Origin: Halomonas sp. KG2
GTDB taxonomy: Bacteria; Pseudomonadota; Gammaproteobacteria; Pseudomonadales; Halomonadaceae
Direction of reading: 5' to 3'
Length of the DNA stretch: 64,000 nt
NCBI GenBank assembly: GCA_030440445.1
Contig: CP098528.1
Span: 2,542,001 to 2,606,000, forward strand
Positions 50,358 through 59,887 of the stretch are shown here, piece by piece (positions within the stretch are counted from its first letter, which is position 1; each line of letters starts with the position of its first letter). A program made the translations under genes and the position numbers. The notes beneath the pieces are model-generated. The model had not been told where the DNA came from, made no database searches, and saw nothing but the letters and a program-made list of their open reading frames with translations.

Positions 50358-51485
50358 TTACTGAGCCTGAAAGCGCAAAGGAGCATGCGCATGCTGAAGC
50401 CCCAGCACTTCGGCAGCTGTTTGAGTAAAGCGGCGTGTCAAACGCTCGAAGGGGTCTAAGCTGGGCGTATAGTTCTCCCATTCAGCCTCGCCTGCCTGCT
50501 CACGAGCTACTTGCTCAAGACTGGCCAGCTCATCTATCAACCCTAGCTCTAACGCTTGCTCACCGCTCCAGATAAGCCCTGAGAAAATCTCAGGGCTGTT
50601 ACTCAAACGATCACCACGCCCTGCCTTCACATCGTCTATAAACTGCTCATGGGTTTGAGTCAGAACGCCCTGCCAGAAATCAGCAGCCTCTTCATCAAGT
50701 GGCTGAAAAGGATCCAAAAAGGCTTTGTTTTCACCGGCAGTCATTACGCGACGCTCTACACCAATCTGGTTGATCGCTTCCTGGAAGCCAAAGCCAGCAT
50801 AGATAACACCAATAGAGCCAACCAAGCTTGCACGGGACGCCACGATGCTATCGGCAGCTGAAGCAACGTAGTAAGCGCCGCTCGCACCAATATCCTCTAT
50901 CACGGCAATAATGGGCTTGTCGCCCTGATCACGCAGCCGCATAATTTCGTCGTAAATACGCTGCGATTGCACAGGGCTTCCACCAGGACTATCAATGTGC
51001 AACACAACAGCAGCAGCGCTCTCTGATGACCATGCGCGATCCAACCCCTTAATGATGCGTTCAGCATTTGCTGGTGCATCACTGGCAATCACACCATGCA
51101 CTTCCACCAGTGCTACGTGGCTCTCGGTGGGCAATGAGGCCGTTGGCTCAGCGAGAAACACGCGGTATAGCATTGCTGTTAACGGTATCAATACAATCGC
51201 TAGCAACATCAAACGAAAGAACAGCTTCCAGCGCCGGGTTCTGCGTTGCTCCGTTAAAACACCGCCAACCCAGCGGTCCATCATTTCCAACTGCGCTAAT
51301 CGCTGGCGTTCGCGCAGTGTTTCGGCATCATCACTCTCCGCTCCCGGTAGCGGTTGCTTTTTGGCCTGCTGGACAACCTCCGGCCCATCAGTCCAACGGT
51401 CACCACTCTCCTGGCCAGAAAAATCATCACCCGCCTGAGAGCCACCACCATTATCACTTCCATCGCGCTGCTGCTCATCACTCAT
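50358..51485 (-). CDS. sppA: Signal peptide peptidase SppA / SohB-like, S49 family
   Basis: 375 residues: acidic and Gln-rich cytoplasmic N-terminus, one TM (about 92-110), then an S49 domain. LHIDSPGGSPVQSQRIYDE precedes the catalytic Ser in EDIGASGAYYVASAADSI; SLVGSIGVIYAGFGFQ follows, and Lys in GENKAFLDPF is the likely general base. Degrades released signal peptides or membrane proteins. AGGA before the ATG. Confidence 0.92.
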   Translation of the reverse strand: MSDEQQRDGSDNGGGSQAGDDFSGQESGDRWTDGPEVVQQAKKQPLPGAESDDAETLRERQRLAQLEMMDRWVGGVLTEQRRTRRWKLFFRLMLLAIVLIPLTAMLYRVFLAEPTASLPTESHVALVEVHGVIASDAPANAERIIKGLDRAWSSESAAAVVLHIDSPGGSPVQSQRIYDEIMRLRDQGDKPIIAVIEDIGASGAYYVASAADSIVASRASLVGSIGVIYAGFGFQEAINQIGVERRVMTAGENKAFLDPFQPLDEEAADFWQGVLTQTHEQFIDDVKAGRGDRLSNSPEIFSGLIWSGEQALELGLIDELASLEQVAREQAGEAEWENYTPSLDPFERLTRRFTQTAAEVLGLQHAHAPLRFQAQ

Positions 51486-51545
51486 ATACGATTCCTAGTG
51501 TTCGCTTGATCGTACAACCACTATCCACAGGGGTTGCTAACGCCG

Positions 51546-52196
51546 CTAACCGTGAAGCCAGTCGAACAGGCTATCTACATCATCCGCCAGCCACACAGGC
51601 TGACTAGCCGCTAACCGAGCGGGGGTATGCACACCGTAAGTAACGCCCACACGATCCATATTAATAGACCTTGCCATTTCAAGGTCATACTCGGTATCAC
51701 CCACCATCACAGCGCGCTCAACGGGAACCTTTAGCTCTTCGAGCAGCTCAAGGAGCATCTGCGGATGAGGCTTAGAGCGCGTTTCATCTGCTGTTCGGCT
51801 GGCATTAAACCAACCACCTGACTCTGTTTCGGCAAAAACCCGATCTAGACCACGACGACTCTTTCCCGTCGCCACCGCCAAACGCTGATAAGGACGCTCA
51901 CGCAGACGAGCAACTTGCTCTTTAACGCCTTCAAAAAAAGGCATGGGTGTCGAATCACCATGAACGAAATGGTAGGCATAGCGTTGACGCAAGCGCTCGG
52001 CCTGAACCGCTTCAATACCAGGACATAACGTCGCTATCGCCTCAGGCAGGCCCAAGCCAATAATATTCTCGATAGCACTAACGTCTAACTCATTCCACTC
52101 GGCATCAGAAGCAGCTGCCTGCATGCAGGCGACAATTTTCGGCACGGAGTTCATCAATGTGCCATCCCAATCAAAGATAATTAGCTCATAGCGCAT
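51546..52196 (-). CDS. HAD-family hydrolase, phosphoglycolate-phosphatase-like
   Basis: 216 residues. Nucleophile Asp in FDWDGTLMNSV, cap domain, Ser/Thr motif in VATGKSRRGL, and Lys and acidic motif in KPHPQMLLE and MVGDTEYDLEMA. Between rluC and sppA as in Pseudomonas. Substrate unknown; Gph-like by family. Confidence 0.9.
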   Translation of the reverse strand: MRYELIIFDWDGTLMNSVPKIVACMQAAASDAEWNELDVSAIENIIGLGLPEAIATLCPGIEAVQAERLRQRYAYHFVHGDSTPMPFFEGVKEQVARLRERPYQRLAVATGKSRRGLDRVFAETESGGWFNASRTADETRSKPHPQMLLELLEELKVPVERAVMVGDTEYDLEMARSINMDRVGVTYGVHTPARLAASQPVWLADDVDSLFDWLHG

Positions 52197-52205
52197 TTCG
52201 CTTCC

Positions 52206-53147
52206 TTATTTACGAGCGCGTTTTAACGCTTCTTCCAATGCTTCAGGCAGCGGTGCTTTCACCGTAACGGGTCGACCATTGCCAGGCTCAGGAAACGTTA
52301 ATGCACGGGCATGAAGAAATAGACGCCCCAAACCAAGGCGCTGCGCCATATGATTACTCTCGCGGGTACCGTATTTATCGTCGCCCAGTAAGGCGTGACC
52401 AGCATGAGCCGCATGGACACGAATCTGATGAGTGCGGCCAGTCACAGGCTCCGCCTCTATCAGCGTGACCTTTTCAAAGGTTTCCACTACCGAAAAGTGA
52501 GTCCGTGAAACCTTGCCATTTGGATCTACCCGCACTCGCCTTTCACCGTTACCCGCATCAAAGCGGTCTAAGCGAGCACTCACATAGCTCTTCCGAGCAG
52601 GCCAACGACCACTCACTAACGCTAAGTAGCGTTTGTCCATTGCATGTTTTTTCAGCGATTCGTTGAGTGTGACGAGCGCATCACGAGATTTTGCCAACAG
52701 TAAACAGCCCGATGTATCACGATCCAATCGGTGGACAAGCTCTAAAAAAGTAAGGTCATCGCGCACTTGCCGAAGCGCTTCAATGAGGCCAATTTTAACG
52801 CCACTTCCTCCATGGACTGCCAATCCGGATGGTTTGTTAATCACCATCCAATCGGGTCCTTCCATAATGACGCTACCAATTAATAAATCACGTAAGTTGT
52901 CACTCACCTCTTTAACCGCTTCTCTCGGTGCTAATCGCAGTGGCGGCACACGCACTAGATCACCCGCTTGAAGTCGATAATCTACTTTGACGCGTTTTTT
53001 ATTAACCCTTACTTCGCCTTTCCGCACAATGCGATAAATCAATGCACGAGGAGCACCTTTTAAACGCGTCATCAGAAAATTATCGATTCGCTGACCTGCT
53101 TGTTCCGGGGCGATATCCACCCACTGTACTTCCCGCCCTTCGGACAT
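52206..53147 (-). CDS. rluC: 23S rRNA pseudouridine synthase RluC
   Basis: Makes pseudouridines 955, 2504 and 2580 in E. coli numbering. 313 residues: S4 domain (QRIDNFLMTRLKGAPRALIYRI) then the RluA-type core with catalytic D142 in HRLDRDTSGC. AGGAG eight bases before the ATG. Divergent from rne, as in other Gammaproteobacteria. Confidence 0.95.
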   Translation of the reverse strand: MSEGREVQWVDIAPEQAGQRIDNFLMTRLKGAPRALIYRIVRKGEVRVNKKRVKVDYRLQAGDLVRVPPLRLAPREAVKEVSDNLRDLLIGSVIMEGPDWMVINKPSGLAVHGGSGVKIGLIEALRQVRDDLTFLELVHRLDRDTSGCLLLAKSRDALVTLNESLKKHAMDKRYLALVSGRWPARKSYVSARLDRFDAGNGERRVRVDPNGKVSRTHFSVVETFEKVTLIEAEPVTGRTHQIRVHAAHAGHALLGDDKYGTRESNHMAQRLGLGRLFLHARALTFPEPGNGRPVTVKAPLPEALEEALKRARK

Positions 53148-53226
53148 TAACGCTCACTCCTGGTGTGATCTAATAGCGACAGGCTAAAAACGGCATTCTA
53201 GCGTAGACCAATGCGCATTGCGTCAA

Positions 53227-53255
53227 TTGCTGGTAGTTGTCTTTACTGTTATATT
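53227..53255 (+). promoter_or_regulatory. Likely rne promoter
   Basis: TTGCTG (53227-53232), spacer 17, TATATT (53250-53255), the -10 preceded by TGT as an extended -10. Start near 53262. Confidence 0.55.
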
Positions 53256-53500
53256 CCAAAACGTTCAGCGGCCAAGTGTGGCTTACCCGTAAACAGACAC
53301 GTCGTAACGGGAGCACTACCACGCTTGCCAAGCGCCTGCCCGACAAACACGCAGGCCAGAGCACAGGCAAAATGGCGTAGTGTACGCATTACCCACACGC
53401 CTTACGTACTGGATATACAGTTACTCTGTCGCATGCTTTTTGACGGCAGAGACACTTTTGCTTCGCCCGCAATGGCAGGCAATTGAATTAACAAACGTCA

Positions 53501-53552
53501 CGCCCCAAGCAGCCTATCCTGTTCGTCACAAGGTGACGCTTGACTTGGGGCG
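53501..53552 (+). other. Two-tier hairpin in the rne leader
   Basis: CGCCCCAAG (53501-53509) pairs with CTTGGGGCG (53544-53552); inside it CGTCAC (53524-53529) pairs with GTGACG (53533-53538). All arms are perfect. It could be the counterpart of the E. coli rne leader hairpin that RNase E recognises, which is inference. Confidence 0.6.
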
Positions 53553-53823
53553 CCAAGTTCAACGCTGTGCCGATGACCGGCGTTGACGAATCGATGAATG
53601 CTAGGTGTTGGCGGTGTCAGCAGAGCCGGATGGACGTGACAGCCACCGAAACATGTTCTGCCTCCGCCACGTACTCAACGCCCTTTCGGCCGGGTCGGCA
53701 TGATTGCCTTCCCGGCTTAATGCGTCAGCATAGCAATGCGCCGAGCACAAGCACGCAGCACCCAGCGATTCGTCTACGCCACGCCTAGACGGCTCGTCGG
53801 CTCGCAATGCTATGTGAGACAAT

Positions 53824-56800
53824 ATGAAACGGATGCTGATTAACGCAACCCAGCCAGAAGAGCTGCGGGTTGCGCTGGTAGACGGGCAACGCCTTTACGA
53901 TTTAGACATCGAATCTGGCGCTCGAGAACAGAAGAAAGCCAATATTTATCGGGGTAAAATCACCCGGGTAGAACCTTCCCTTGAAGCCGCTTTTGTTGAT
54001 TTTGGCGCCGAACGCCATGGTTTCCTGCCACTAAAAGAAATTTCCCGCGAATATTTTATCAAAGATGTTTCTGGTCGCCCCAGCATCAAAGAGGTGCTGA
54101 AAGAGGGCCAAGAAGTCATCGTCCAAGTTGATAAAGAAGAGCGTGGCAATAAAGGGGCAGCACTGACTACCTTTATTAGTTTAGCGGGCCGCTTTCTTGT
54201 TCTGATGCCGAACAATCCCCGTGCAGGCGGTATTTCACGCCGCATTGAAGGTGATGACCGCAGCCAGCTGAAAGATGCCATGGGCCAACTGACAGTGCCA
54301 GACAAAATGGGCCTGATCGTTCGCACCGCCGGTATCGGCCGTAGCCCAGAAGAGCTGCAGTGGGACTTGGATTACCTCGTCCAAGTGTGGGAGTCCATTA
54401 CCACTGAAGCTGGCAAGCGCTCAGCCCCATTCCTGATTTACCGCGAATCTAATGTCATTATCCGCGCCATGCGCGATTACCTGCGCCAAGACATTGGCGA
54501 GGTGTTAATTGACAGCCCCGAGATTCATGCAGAAGCGCTGGGCTTTATTCGTCAGGTAATGCCCTCTTACCAGCAGAAAATTAAACTCTACGCCGATGAA
54601 GTTCCGCTTTTCTCGCGTTTCCAAATTGAGTCGCAAATCGAAACTGCTTACCAGCGCGAAGTAAAACTTCCTTCTGGTGGTTCCATTGTTATCGATCACA
54701 CCGAAGCGCTGGTATCTATTGATATCAACTCTGCCCGGGCTACACGCGGCAGCGATATTGAAGAAACCGCGCTACAAACCAACTCTGAAGCAGCCGATGA
54801 GATTGCTCGACAGTTGCGCCTGCGTGATATCGGCGGCCTCGTCGTTATCGACTTTATCGATATGGGCCCTGCGCGCAATCAGCGCGAGGTTGAAAATCGC
54901 ATGCGCGATGCCCTGAAGCTGGATCGTGCTCGCGTTCAGATTGGTCGGATTTCTCGCTTTGGCTTAATGGAAATGTCACGTCAACGGCTGCGCCCCTCGC
55001 TAGGCGAAACCAGCGGCGTTGTTTGTCCGCGCTGTAACGGCCAAGGCACTATTCGTGATGTTCGCTCGCTTTCGCTCTCTATCATGCGCCTGATTGAAGA
55101 AGAAGCCATGAAAGAGCGCAGCGCACAAATCCGCGCCATTCTTCCAGTACCTGTCGCCACCTACTTATTGAATGAAAAGCGCAGCGTTCTAGCAGACATC
55201 GAATCACGTCAAGGCGTACGCGTAGTTCTACTGCCGAACCCCGAAATGGATACGCCGCATTACGACGTTCAGCGACTACGTGATGACCACCTAGACGATG
55301 ATGAAAGCCTGACGCTATCCAGCTTCGAGCTTTCGACTGACACTGAAGTAGGTAAAGAACCCGATCCTAGCTTCACTCCGCCCGCCATGCGCGCTGAAGC
55401 AGCGGTTAAAAGCGTTGTACATAATGCACCCGCGCCCGCCTCTCTTCAGACTGAAGAGAAGGCAGAGAGAGCTGCCAAAGCAGATAAAGCCGTTACAGCG
55501 ACTCCCACCGTCACTGAAGAGCAACCCAGTGTGATTGGCCGCTTTATCAGAGGCTTTGCCAAACTGCTAGGCGGTGAAGATACCAGCACGAGCCAGCCCG
55601 AACCGGAAGCTCCTGTTGCCCGCAAGCAGCCTGAGAGAACGAGCAAAAATCGCTCACAGCGCAGCGAAAGCAAGCCAAAGCCTGCCCGTGAACGTGGCGA
55701 AAGTGCCAGCAGAAACGAGCAGCGCAGCCAGCAGCAATCGAGCAATCAACAGCCGAGTAACCAGCAGCCTAGCCAACCGCGCAACGCTGATAATAACGAC
55801 GATGCCAACGATAAACGTAGCGGTCCTAGTCGTACTCGCAACCGTCGACGCCACCCTCAGCAAGACGATGCCAAGCTCCAGGACAATGATCAAAAGAGCA
55901 GTCGTCAAAAAGAGCAGCAGACAAACCTAGCGGCTAAAGAGTCATCTAAAGATGAGGCGGCTAAACCTACTGCTCAACCAGAAAATCGTCGCGATAAACC
56001 ACGTGATGCCAAGCCGAAAAACGAAGCTGCCCGTGAGCCTGCATCACAAACGGACGACAAACAGGATGACGGCAAGCCGAAACGCACGCGTAACAATCCG
56101 CGCAACCGCACGCGTAAACAGGCCGTTAATCCTCAAGCCGAAGCGGAACAGCTGAAACTGCAAGCCGCAGCGGCTGAAGCTCCTTCTGCAGACGCTCCTT
56201 CTGCTGAAGCTGCTGTTGAATCACCGGCGGTAGAAGCGCCTGCTGTTGAAGTGAACAGCAGTAAAGCAACGCCGGCCAGCCCCTCTTTGCAAGATGAGGC
56301 CAGCACAGCTGCCACACCAAGCGTTGAAGTAGCCACTGAAGCGCCTGAACCAGCTGTAGAGGAATCAGCAGCTGCCGATGGAACAACGGCTGAGCGCCCT
56401 GCCGAAAAGGCGGAGAAAGCACGCAAGGCTACGCGCCAGCGTCGCCAACCTCAGCAAGCGGCAGAGAAAGCGGAACCTGCAGCAGAAGAACGTGTAGAGA
56501 AAAGCGCTGAGGCCAAACCTCAACAGCCAACTTATGATGCAACTGCTGCTCAAGAGGCGGCTAGCGGTTCGTCTGAGATCGTGAAAGCTGATGCGGGAGT
56601 AGAGCTGGAGGAAGAGAGTACTTCAAACGTGAAAGAGCTTGATGCCGCCAACAGCGAATCAGTAAGCTCACGTAGCGATGAAGAAACTGCAAAAGAGAGC
56701 GACAAGCCCCAGCAGTCGGTATCTCAAGCTGCTGAGCCTCAAGAACCTTCTGAGTCTCAAAAACCTGTGTCTCAAGAACTTGTGCGTCAGGAACCTGTGT

Positions 56801-57312
56801 TGTCTCAAGCACCTCAGGAGACGGCACAAGAGACATCCGCAGACGCCGACATACATGCAGAAGCGCCGAAAGCTGCTGAGACTGCTGAGACTGCTGAGAC
56901 TGCTGAGACTGCTGAGACTGTCGACAGTGACGCTAACACTCAGACACCGTCGCAAAGCGTAGCAGCTAGCATTGAAGCAAGCTCACCAGAGTTTGCTGAG
57001 CAGCCGGAAGCATCTTCTTTAGACAGCGACGCAGTGAGCAATACAACTGCTTCAGACACGAGCGCTGCTTCAGAAACCGCGAATGACAGCGCTGCTGCTC
57101 AAGAAAACACAGAGCAGCCTACATTGGCGACTAATGAAGAGGTTCAAACGCCTTCACCAGAGGCCCCCGTTGAAACAGTGGCACCTGAAGAAGCAAAGCA
57201 AGCGCCTGCGGCTTCTCCCCAAGACGAGGCACCTAAGCCACGCCGCCGCCGTCGTGCTCATAACGATCCTCGTGAACTGCGTAAACAAGCACAGAACACG
57301 ACTAATGAGTGA
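53824..57312 (+). CDS. rne: Ribonuclease E
   Basis: Main endoribonuclease for mRNA decay and rRNA/tRNA processing, scaffold of the degradosome with RhlB (also in this window). 1162 residues. N-terminal S1 domain ([22 protein letters not shown]), catalytic Mg ligands D300 (SIDINSA) and D343 ([11 protein letters not shown]), Zn-link C401/C404 (CPRCNGQGT). After about residue 520 the tail is disordered, rich in Glu, Ala, Gln, Ser and Arg; a likely membrane anchor is [14 protein letters not shown] near 560, followed by Arg/Lys-rich RNA-binding stretches and a very acidic part with tandem repeats. It ends [16 protein letters not shown], a basic C-terminal motif seen in Pseudomonas-type RNase E. 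Its weak ribosome site lies beside a leader stem. Confidence 0.96.
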   Translation: MKRMLINATQPEELRVALVDGQRLYDLDIESGAREQKKANIYRGKITRVEPSLEAAFVDFGAERHGFLPLKEISREYFIKDVSGRPSIKEVLKEGQEVIVQVDKEERGNKGAALTTFISLAGRFLVLMPNNPRAGGISRRIEGDDRSQLKDAMGQLTVPDKMGLIVRTAGIGRSPEELQWDLDYLVQVWESITTEAGKRSAPFLIYRESNVIIRAMRDYLRQDIGEVLIDSPEIHAEALGFIRQVMPSYQQKIKLYADEVPLFSRFQIESQIETAYQREVKLPSGGSIVIDHTEALVSIDINSARATRGSDIEETALQTNSEAADEIARQLRLRDIGGLVVIDFIDMGPARNQREVENRMRDALKLDRARVQIGRISRFGLMEMSRQRLRPSLGETSGVVCPRCNGQGTIRDVRSLSLSIMRLIEEEAMKERSAQIRAILPVPVATYLLNEKRSVLADIESRQGVRVVLLPNPEMDTPHYDVQRLRDDHLDDDESLTLSSFELSTDTEVGKEPDPSFTPPAMRAEAAVKSVVHNAPAPASLQTEEKAERAAKADKAVTATPTVTEEQPSVIGRFIRGFAKLLGGEDTSTSQPEPEAPVARKQPERTSKNRSQRSESKPKPARERGESASRNEQRSQQQSSNQQPSNQQPSQPRNADNNDDANDKRSGPSRTRNRRRHPQQDDAKLQDNDQKSSRQKEQQTNLAAKESSKDEAAKPTAQPENRRDKPRDAKPKNEAAREPASQTDDKQDDGKPKRTRNNPRNRTRKQAVNPQAEAEQLKLQAAAAEAPSADAPSAEAAVESPAVEAPAVEVNSSKATPASPSLQDEASTAATPSVEVATEAPEPAVEESAAADGTTAERPAEKAEKARKATRQRRQPQQAAEKAEPAAEERVEKSAEAKPQQPTYDATAAQEAASGSSEIVKADAGVELEEESTSNVKELDAANSESVSSRSDEETAKESDKPQQSVSQAAEPQEPSESQKPVSQELVRQEPVLSQAPQETAQETSADADIHAEAPKAAETAETAETAETAETVDSDANTQTPSQSVAASIEASSPEFAEQPEASSLDSDAVSNTTASDTSAASETANDSAAAQENTEQPTLATNEEVQTPSPEAPVETVAPEEAKQAPAASPQDEAPKPRRRRRAHNDPRELRKQAQNTTNE
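56755..56919 (+). repeat. Short in-frame tandem repeats in the RNase E acidic tail
   Basis: Three 15-bp units at 56755-56799 encode [15 protein letters not shown]. Five perfect copies of the 9-bp GCTGAGACT at 56875-56919 encode AET five times. Both keep frame, so length change would only alter the disordered tail. Confidence 0.9.
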
Positions 57313-57337
57313 TCGCTAGTACTCGACACTAGCACTA

Positions 57338-57364
57338 AAAACCCCGCTAAGCGGGGTTTTTTTT
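57338..57364. terminator. Bidirectional terminator between rne and murB
   Basis: AAACCCCGC pairs with GCGGGGTTT around the loop TAA, followed by eight T on the plus strand and a run of T on the minus strand as well. It ends both convergent genes. Confidence 0.92.
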
Positions 57365-58418
57365 ATGCTTGTACCAAGCGAGGCTCAGGCTCTAACTCAA
57401 CACCAAATTGGTCATAGACCTTGTGGGCAATATACTCTGCAAACTGCAGTAGCTCACACCGATCGCCACCGCCAAAATGCACAAGCACCAAGGCCTGCCG
57501 CGCGTGAACACCGAAAGCCCCCTGCTGAATCCCTTTCAGCCCGCATTGATCAATTAACCACCCCGCTGCCAGTTTGGATTGACCGTTAACCTGCGGAAAA
57601 TATGGCATGCTAGGGTATGCCTGTAATAAGCGTGATAACTGATCGCTGTTAACTAGCGGGTTTTTAAAGAAGCTACCCGCATTTGCGAGCACCTGAGGGT
57701 CCGGCAGTTTTTCCTGACGAATAGCACACACTGCTTGAGCCACCGCCAAGCAATTCGCCGAAGCGGCTACTCGGGCAGCTAAATCTCCATAACCCAGTCT
57801 TGGCAGCGGCGTTTTTGATAGCCGAAGCGCCAACTGAGTAATGACGACTTTATCCGCTAGCGATTTTTTGAAGATGCTATCTCGGTAACCAAATTGGCAA
57901 GCATCGGCGCTTAACCAACGTACACTACCCGACGCCAACTCTACTACCTGCACCCCTACCAGAACGTCTTTAAGCTCGACACCGTATGCACCAATGTTCT
58001 GTACCGGTGCTGCGCCGCAATCACCAGGAATCAGCGCTAAGTTTTCAATACCCCACAGGCCGCGAGCCGCTAGCGTCATGACTAACGAATGCCAATTAAC
58101 GCCTGCTCCCACATGAGCAACAACAGACTCTCCGCAACTTTCTAACCACCACTGCTGCATAGCAGGCCGAACCGCAATGCCTTTCAGCTTAGCGGGAAGC
58201 AGCACATTACTACCACCTCCCAAGAGCGTAATGTGCCACTGCTTAGCAACGGCTTCACGCACCACATGTTGGAGTGCACTTAGCGTTTCAGGGGCAACAT
58301 ACCGCTCCGCCTGACAGGGTAAACGCAGCGTGTTCGCAGAGGTTAAATCGACTGACTGGCAACGACTAAGCAAATCATTATTAGTTCTTTCACAACTCGT
58401 GATTTCACAACCTGTCAT
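57363..58418 (-). CDS. murB: UDP-N-acetylenolpyruvoylglucosamine reductase
   Basis: FAD enzyme making UDP-MurNAc for peptidoglycan. 351 residues, type I. FAD motif LLGGGSNVLL, IPGDCGAAPVQNIGAYGVEL, catalytic YRDSIFK and GSFFKNP. The ATG at 58418 lies inside the last codons of the phosphatase gene and inside a 15-bp repeat; about 15 residues at the N-terminus are not conserved. No better start is visible. Confidence 0.95.
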   Translation of the reverse strand: MTGCEITSCERTNNDLLSRCQSVDLTSANTLRLPCQAERYVAPETLSALQHVVREAVAKQWHITLLGGGSNVLLPAKLKGIAVRPAMQQWWLESCGESVVAHVGAGVNWHSLVMTLAARGLWGIENLALIPGDCGAAPVQNIGAYGVELKDVLVGVQVVELASGSVRWLSADACQFGYRDSIFKKSLADKVVITQLALRLSKTPLPRLGYGDLAARVAASANCLAVAQAVCAIRQEKLPDPQVLANAGSFFKNPLVNSDQLSRLLQAYPSMPYFPQVNGQSKLAAGWLIDQCGLKGIQQGAFGVHARQALVLVHFGGGDRCELLQFAEYIAHKVYDQFGVELEPEPRLVQA

Positions 58419-58440
58419 TTCTTAGCCCGTCATTTCTCAG
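58381..58440. repeat. Four 15-bp tandem repeats across the phosphatase/murB junction
   Basis: Minus-strand units CTGAGAAATGACGGG, CTAAGAAATGACAGG, TTGTGAAATCACGAG, TTGTGAAAGAACTAA. The first two code the repeated [10 protein letters not shown] end of the phosphatase; the murB ATG is in unit two and the phosphatase stop at its border with unit three. Confidence 0.88.
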
Positions 58441-58890
58441 CTGGGCAATTAGCCCTGTAGAAGCCGCCTCAATTAAATTCAGGACATGTTCAAAGCCCTC
58501 ATCACCACCGTAATAAGGGTCGGGCACTTCAGCATCAGGCATATCGGCAAAATCTAGCAAGAGCCCCACATGGGCACGACTGGTACTCGGCTGTAGCGCT
58601 CGCATTGCCTTGAGGTTGTCGCGATCCATGCCTAGCACATAGTCGAATTCAAGAAAGTCACTGGCGCTTAGCTGACGAGCGCGCAAATGACTAATATCAA
58701 TACCACGCTGCAAAGCAGTTGCCTGGGCACGGCTGTCTGGCGCTTTTCCAACATGCCAGCTACCCACACCACAAGAGTCAACGTTGATATGACGACTTAA
58801 GCCAGCCTCTTCAACAGCGTGCCAAAAGACGCCTTCGGCCGTTGGCGAACGACAAATATTGCCCAAACAGACAAATAGGACGCGCTTCAT
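58405..58890 (-). CDS. Low-molecular-weight protein tyrosine phosphatase
   Basis: 161 residues. Phosphate loop C8-R14 in [14 protein letters not shown] and general acid in [10 protein letters not shown]. In Pseudomonas the gene (ptpA) also lies between murB and kdsB. Not next to a polysaccharide kinase, so its partner is unknown. Start overlaps the kdsB stop (ATGA); C-terminus extended by two repeat units. Confidence 0.93.
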   Translation of the reverse strand: MKRVLFVCLGNICRSPTAEGVFWHAVEEAGLSRHINVDSCGVGSWHVGKAPDSRAQATALQRGIDISHLRARQLSASDFLEFDYVLGMDRDNLKAMRALQPSTSRAHVGLLLDFADMPDAEVPDPYYGGDEGFEHVLNLIEAASTGLIAQLRNDGLRNDRL

Positions 58891-59678
58891 TCGCTTCCAC
58901 CTTCACTTTCACTCGCCAGAAGCGCTCTCACCCTGGCTAAGTCTTCCGGCGTATCCACACCAGGAGGATTGATAGTGCTGGCTAGCGCAACTTGAATGGC
59001 ATAGCCATGCTGTAGCGCACGCAGCTGTTCTAGCTGCTCCAACTGCTCAAGGCTCGACGGCGCCAGCTCACGATAAGCGGCAAGGAAACTGGCACGGTAG
59101 GCGTATATACCAATATGACGCAACCACGCATCGGTGGCTAAAAGCGCGGGCTGGACTTTAAATTGCTCTCGATCCCAAGGAATGGGAGCACGAGAAAAGT
59201 ACAGAGCACGCCCCTGCAAGGAGCGAACAACTTTGACGACGTTAGCGTTAAATAACGTTTCAACATCAGTAATAGGCTCAGCAAGCGTCGCAATGGCCGC
59301 TTCTTGATCTTCGGCCAAACGCATCGCCACTTGGTCAATTAAGGCCGGTGGGATAAGCGGCTCATCGCCTTGCACATTCACCACTAAAGTGTCGTCGCTT
59401 AGCCCGAGCTGCTCTGCCACTTCGGCCAGTCGGTCGGTACCAGAAGGATGATCCGCGCGAGTCATAACGACATCCGCACCGTAGGGCAACATCGCATCAC
59501 GTATACGAGGATCGTCAGTGGCTACCACGACACGACTTGCTTGGCTTTGACAGGCTCTTCGCCAGACATGGGCAACCATAGGCTCACCCGCGATATCCAG
59601 CAGTGGCTTACCCGGCAAGCGGGACGAGCCAAAACGCGCGGGAACAACGGCAATAAATTCGGTCTTAGCGACTGACAT
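58887..59678 (-). CDS. kdsB: CMP-3-deoxy-D-manno-octulosonate cytidylyltransferase
   Basis: Activates Kdo for LPS inner core. 263 residues: [53 protein letters not shown]. Near 210 a LEQ-LEQ-LEQ run reflects a small 9-bp repeat. Stop of ycaR overlaps its start (TAATG). Confidence 0.96.
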   Translation of the reverse strand: MSVAKTEFIAVVPARFGSSRLPGKPLLDIAGEPMVAHVWRRACQSQASRVVVATDDPRIRDAMLPYGADVVMTRADHPSGTDRLAEVAEQLGLSDDTLVVNVQGDEPLIPPALIDQVAMRLAEDQEAAIATLAEPITDVETLFNANVVKVVRSLQGRALYFSRAPIPWDREQFKVQPALLATDAWLRHIGIYAYRASFLAAYRELAPSSLEQLEQLEQLRALQHGYAIQVALASTINPPGVDTPEDLARVRALLASESEGGSE

Positions 59679-59887
59679 TACACCTCTCCGGTACGACCAG
59701 GCGAGATAGGTAGCTTTTCATCGGCATCCATCGCGCGCGCCTCTTCGGGAAGCATCACAGGGATGCCTTCTTGAATAGGATACGCCAAACCGTCGTAGTG
59801 GCAGCAAAGTTCCTGGGCTTCACGATTATACTTGAGCTTGCCATTGCAAAGCGGGCAAACCAGCATTGCCAGTAGTTCTTTATCCAT
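59678..59887 (-). CDS. ycaR: Trm112-like small zinc-ribbon-type protein YcaR
   Basis: 69 residues, [20 protein letters not shown] at the start; the CPLC pair and a later CC in [12 protein letters not shown]. Trm112 family, no proven role in bacteria. The ATG at 59887 has AAGGG before it and overlaps the lpxK end by eight bases. Always between lpxK and kdsB. Confidence 0.92.
   Translation of the reverse strand: MDKELLAMLVCPLCNGKLKYNREAQELCCHYDGLAYPIQEGIPVMLPEEARAMDADEKLPISPGRTGEV

Larger units (their letters stand above)
53148..53823. other. Long rluC/rne intergenic region: rne promoter and structured leader, 676 bp
   Basis: No convincing gene; open frames here are short and without ribosome sites. 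On the plus strand a promoter at about 53227-53255 gives a leader of roughly 560 bases. It contains a large hairpin at 53501-53552 and a 7-bp pairing (CATAGCA at 53729-53735 with TGCTATG at 53808-53814) that ends just before the weak rne ribosome site. Feedback by RNase E on its own leader is established in E. coli. Confidence 0.65.

Noticed and set aside
51520..51535. CTATCCACA resembling a DnaA box (similar near-matches around 15700 and 31498)
   Set aside because: Single near-matches without clusters, AT-rich unwinding element or dnaA/dnaN genes; no origin here.
53211..53788. Open frames in the rluC-rne gap
   Set aside because: Short, overlapping, without ribosome sites or recognisable protein features; the region is better explained as the rne leader.
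55654..56955. Several minus-strand open frames opposite the rne tail
   Set aside because: They arise from the biased, repetitive codons of the acidic tail and have no start signals or family features.
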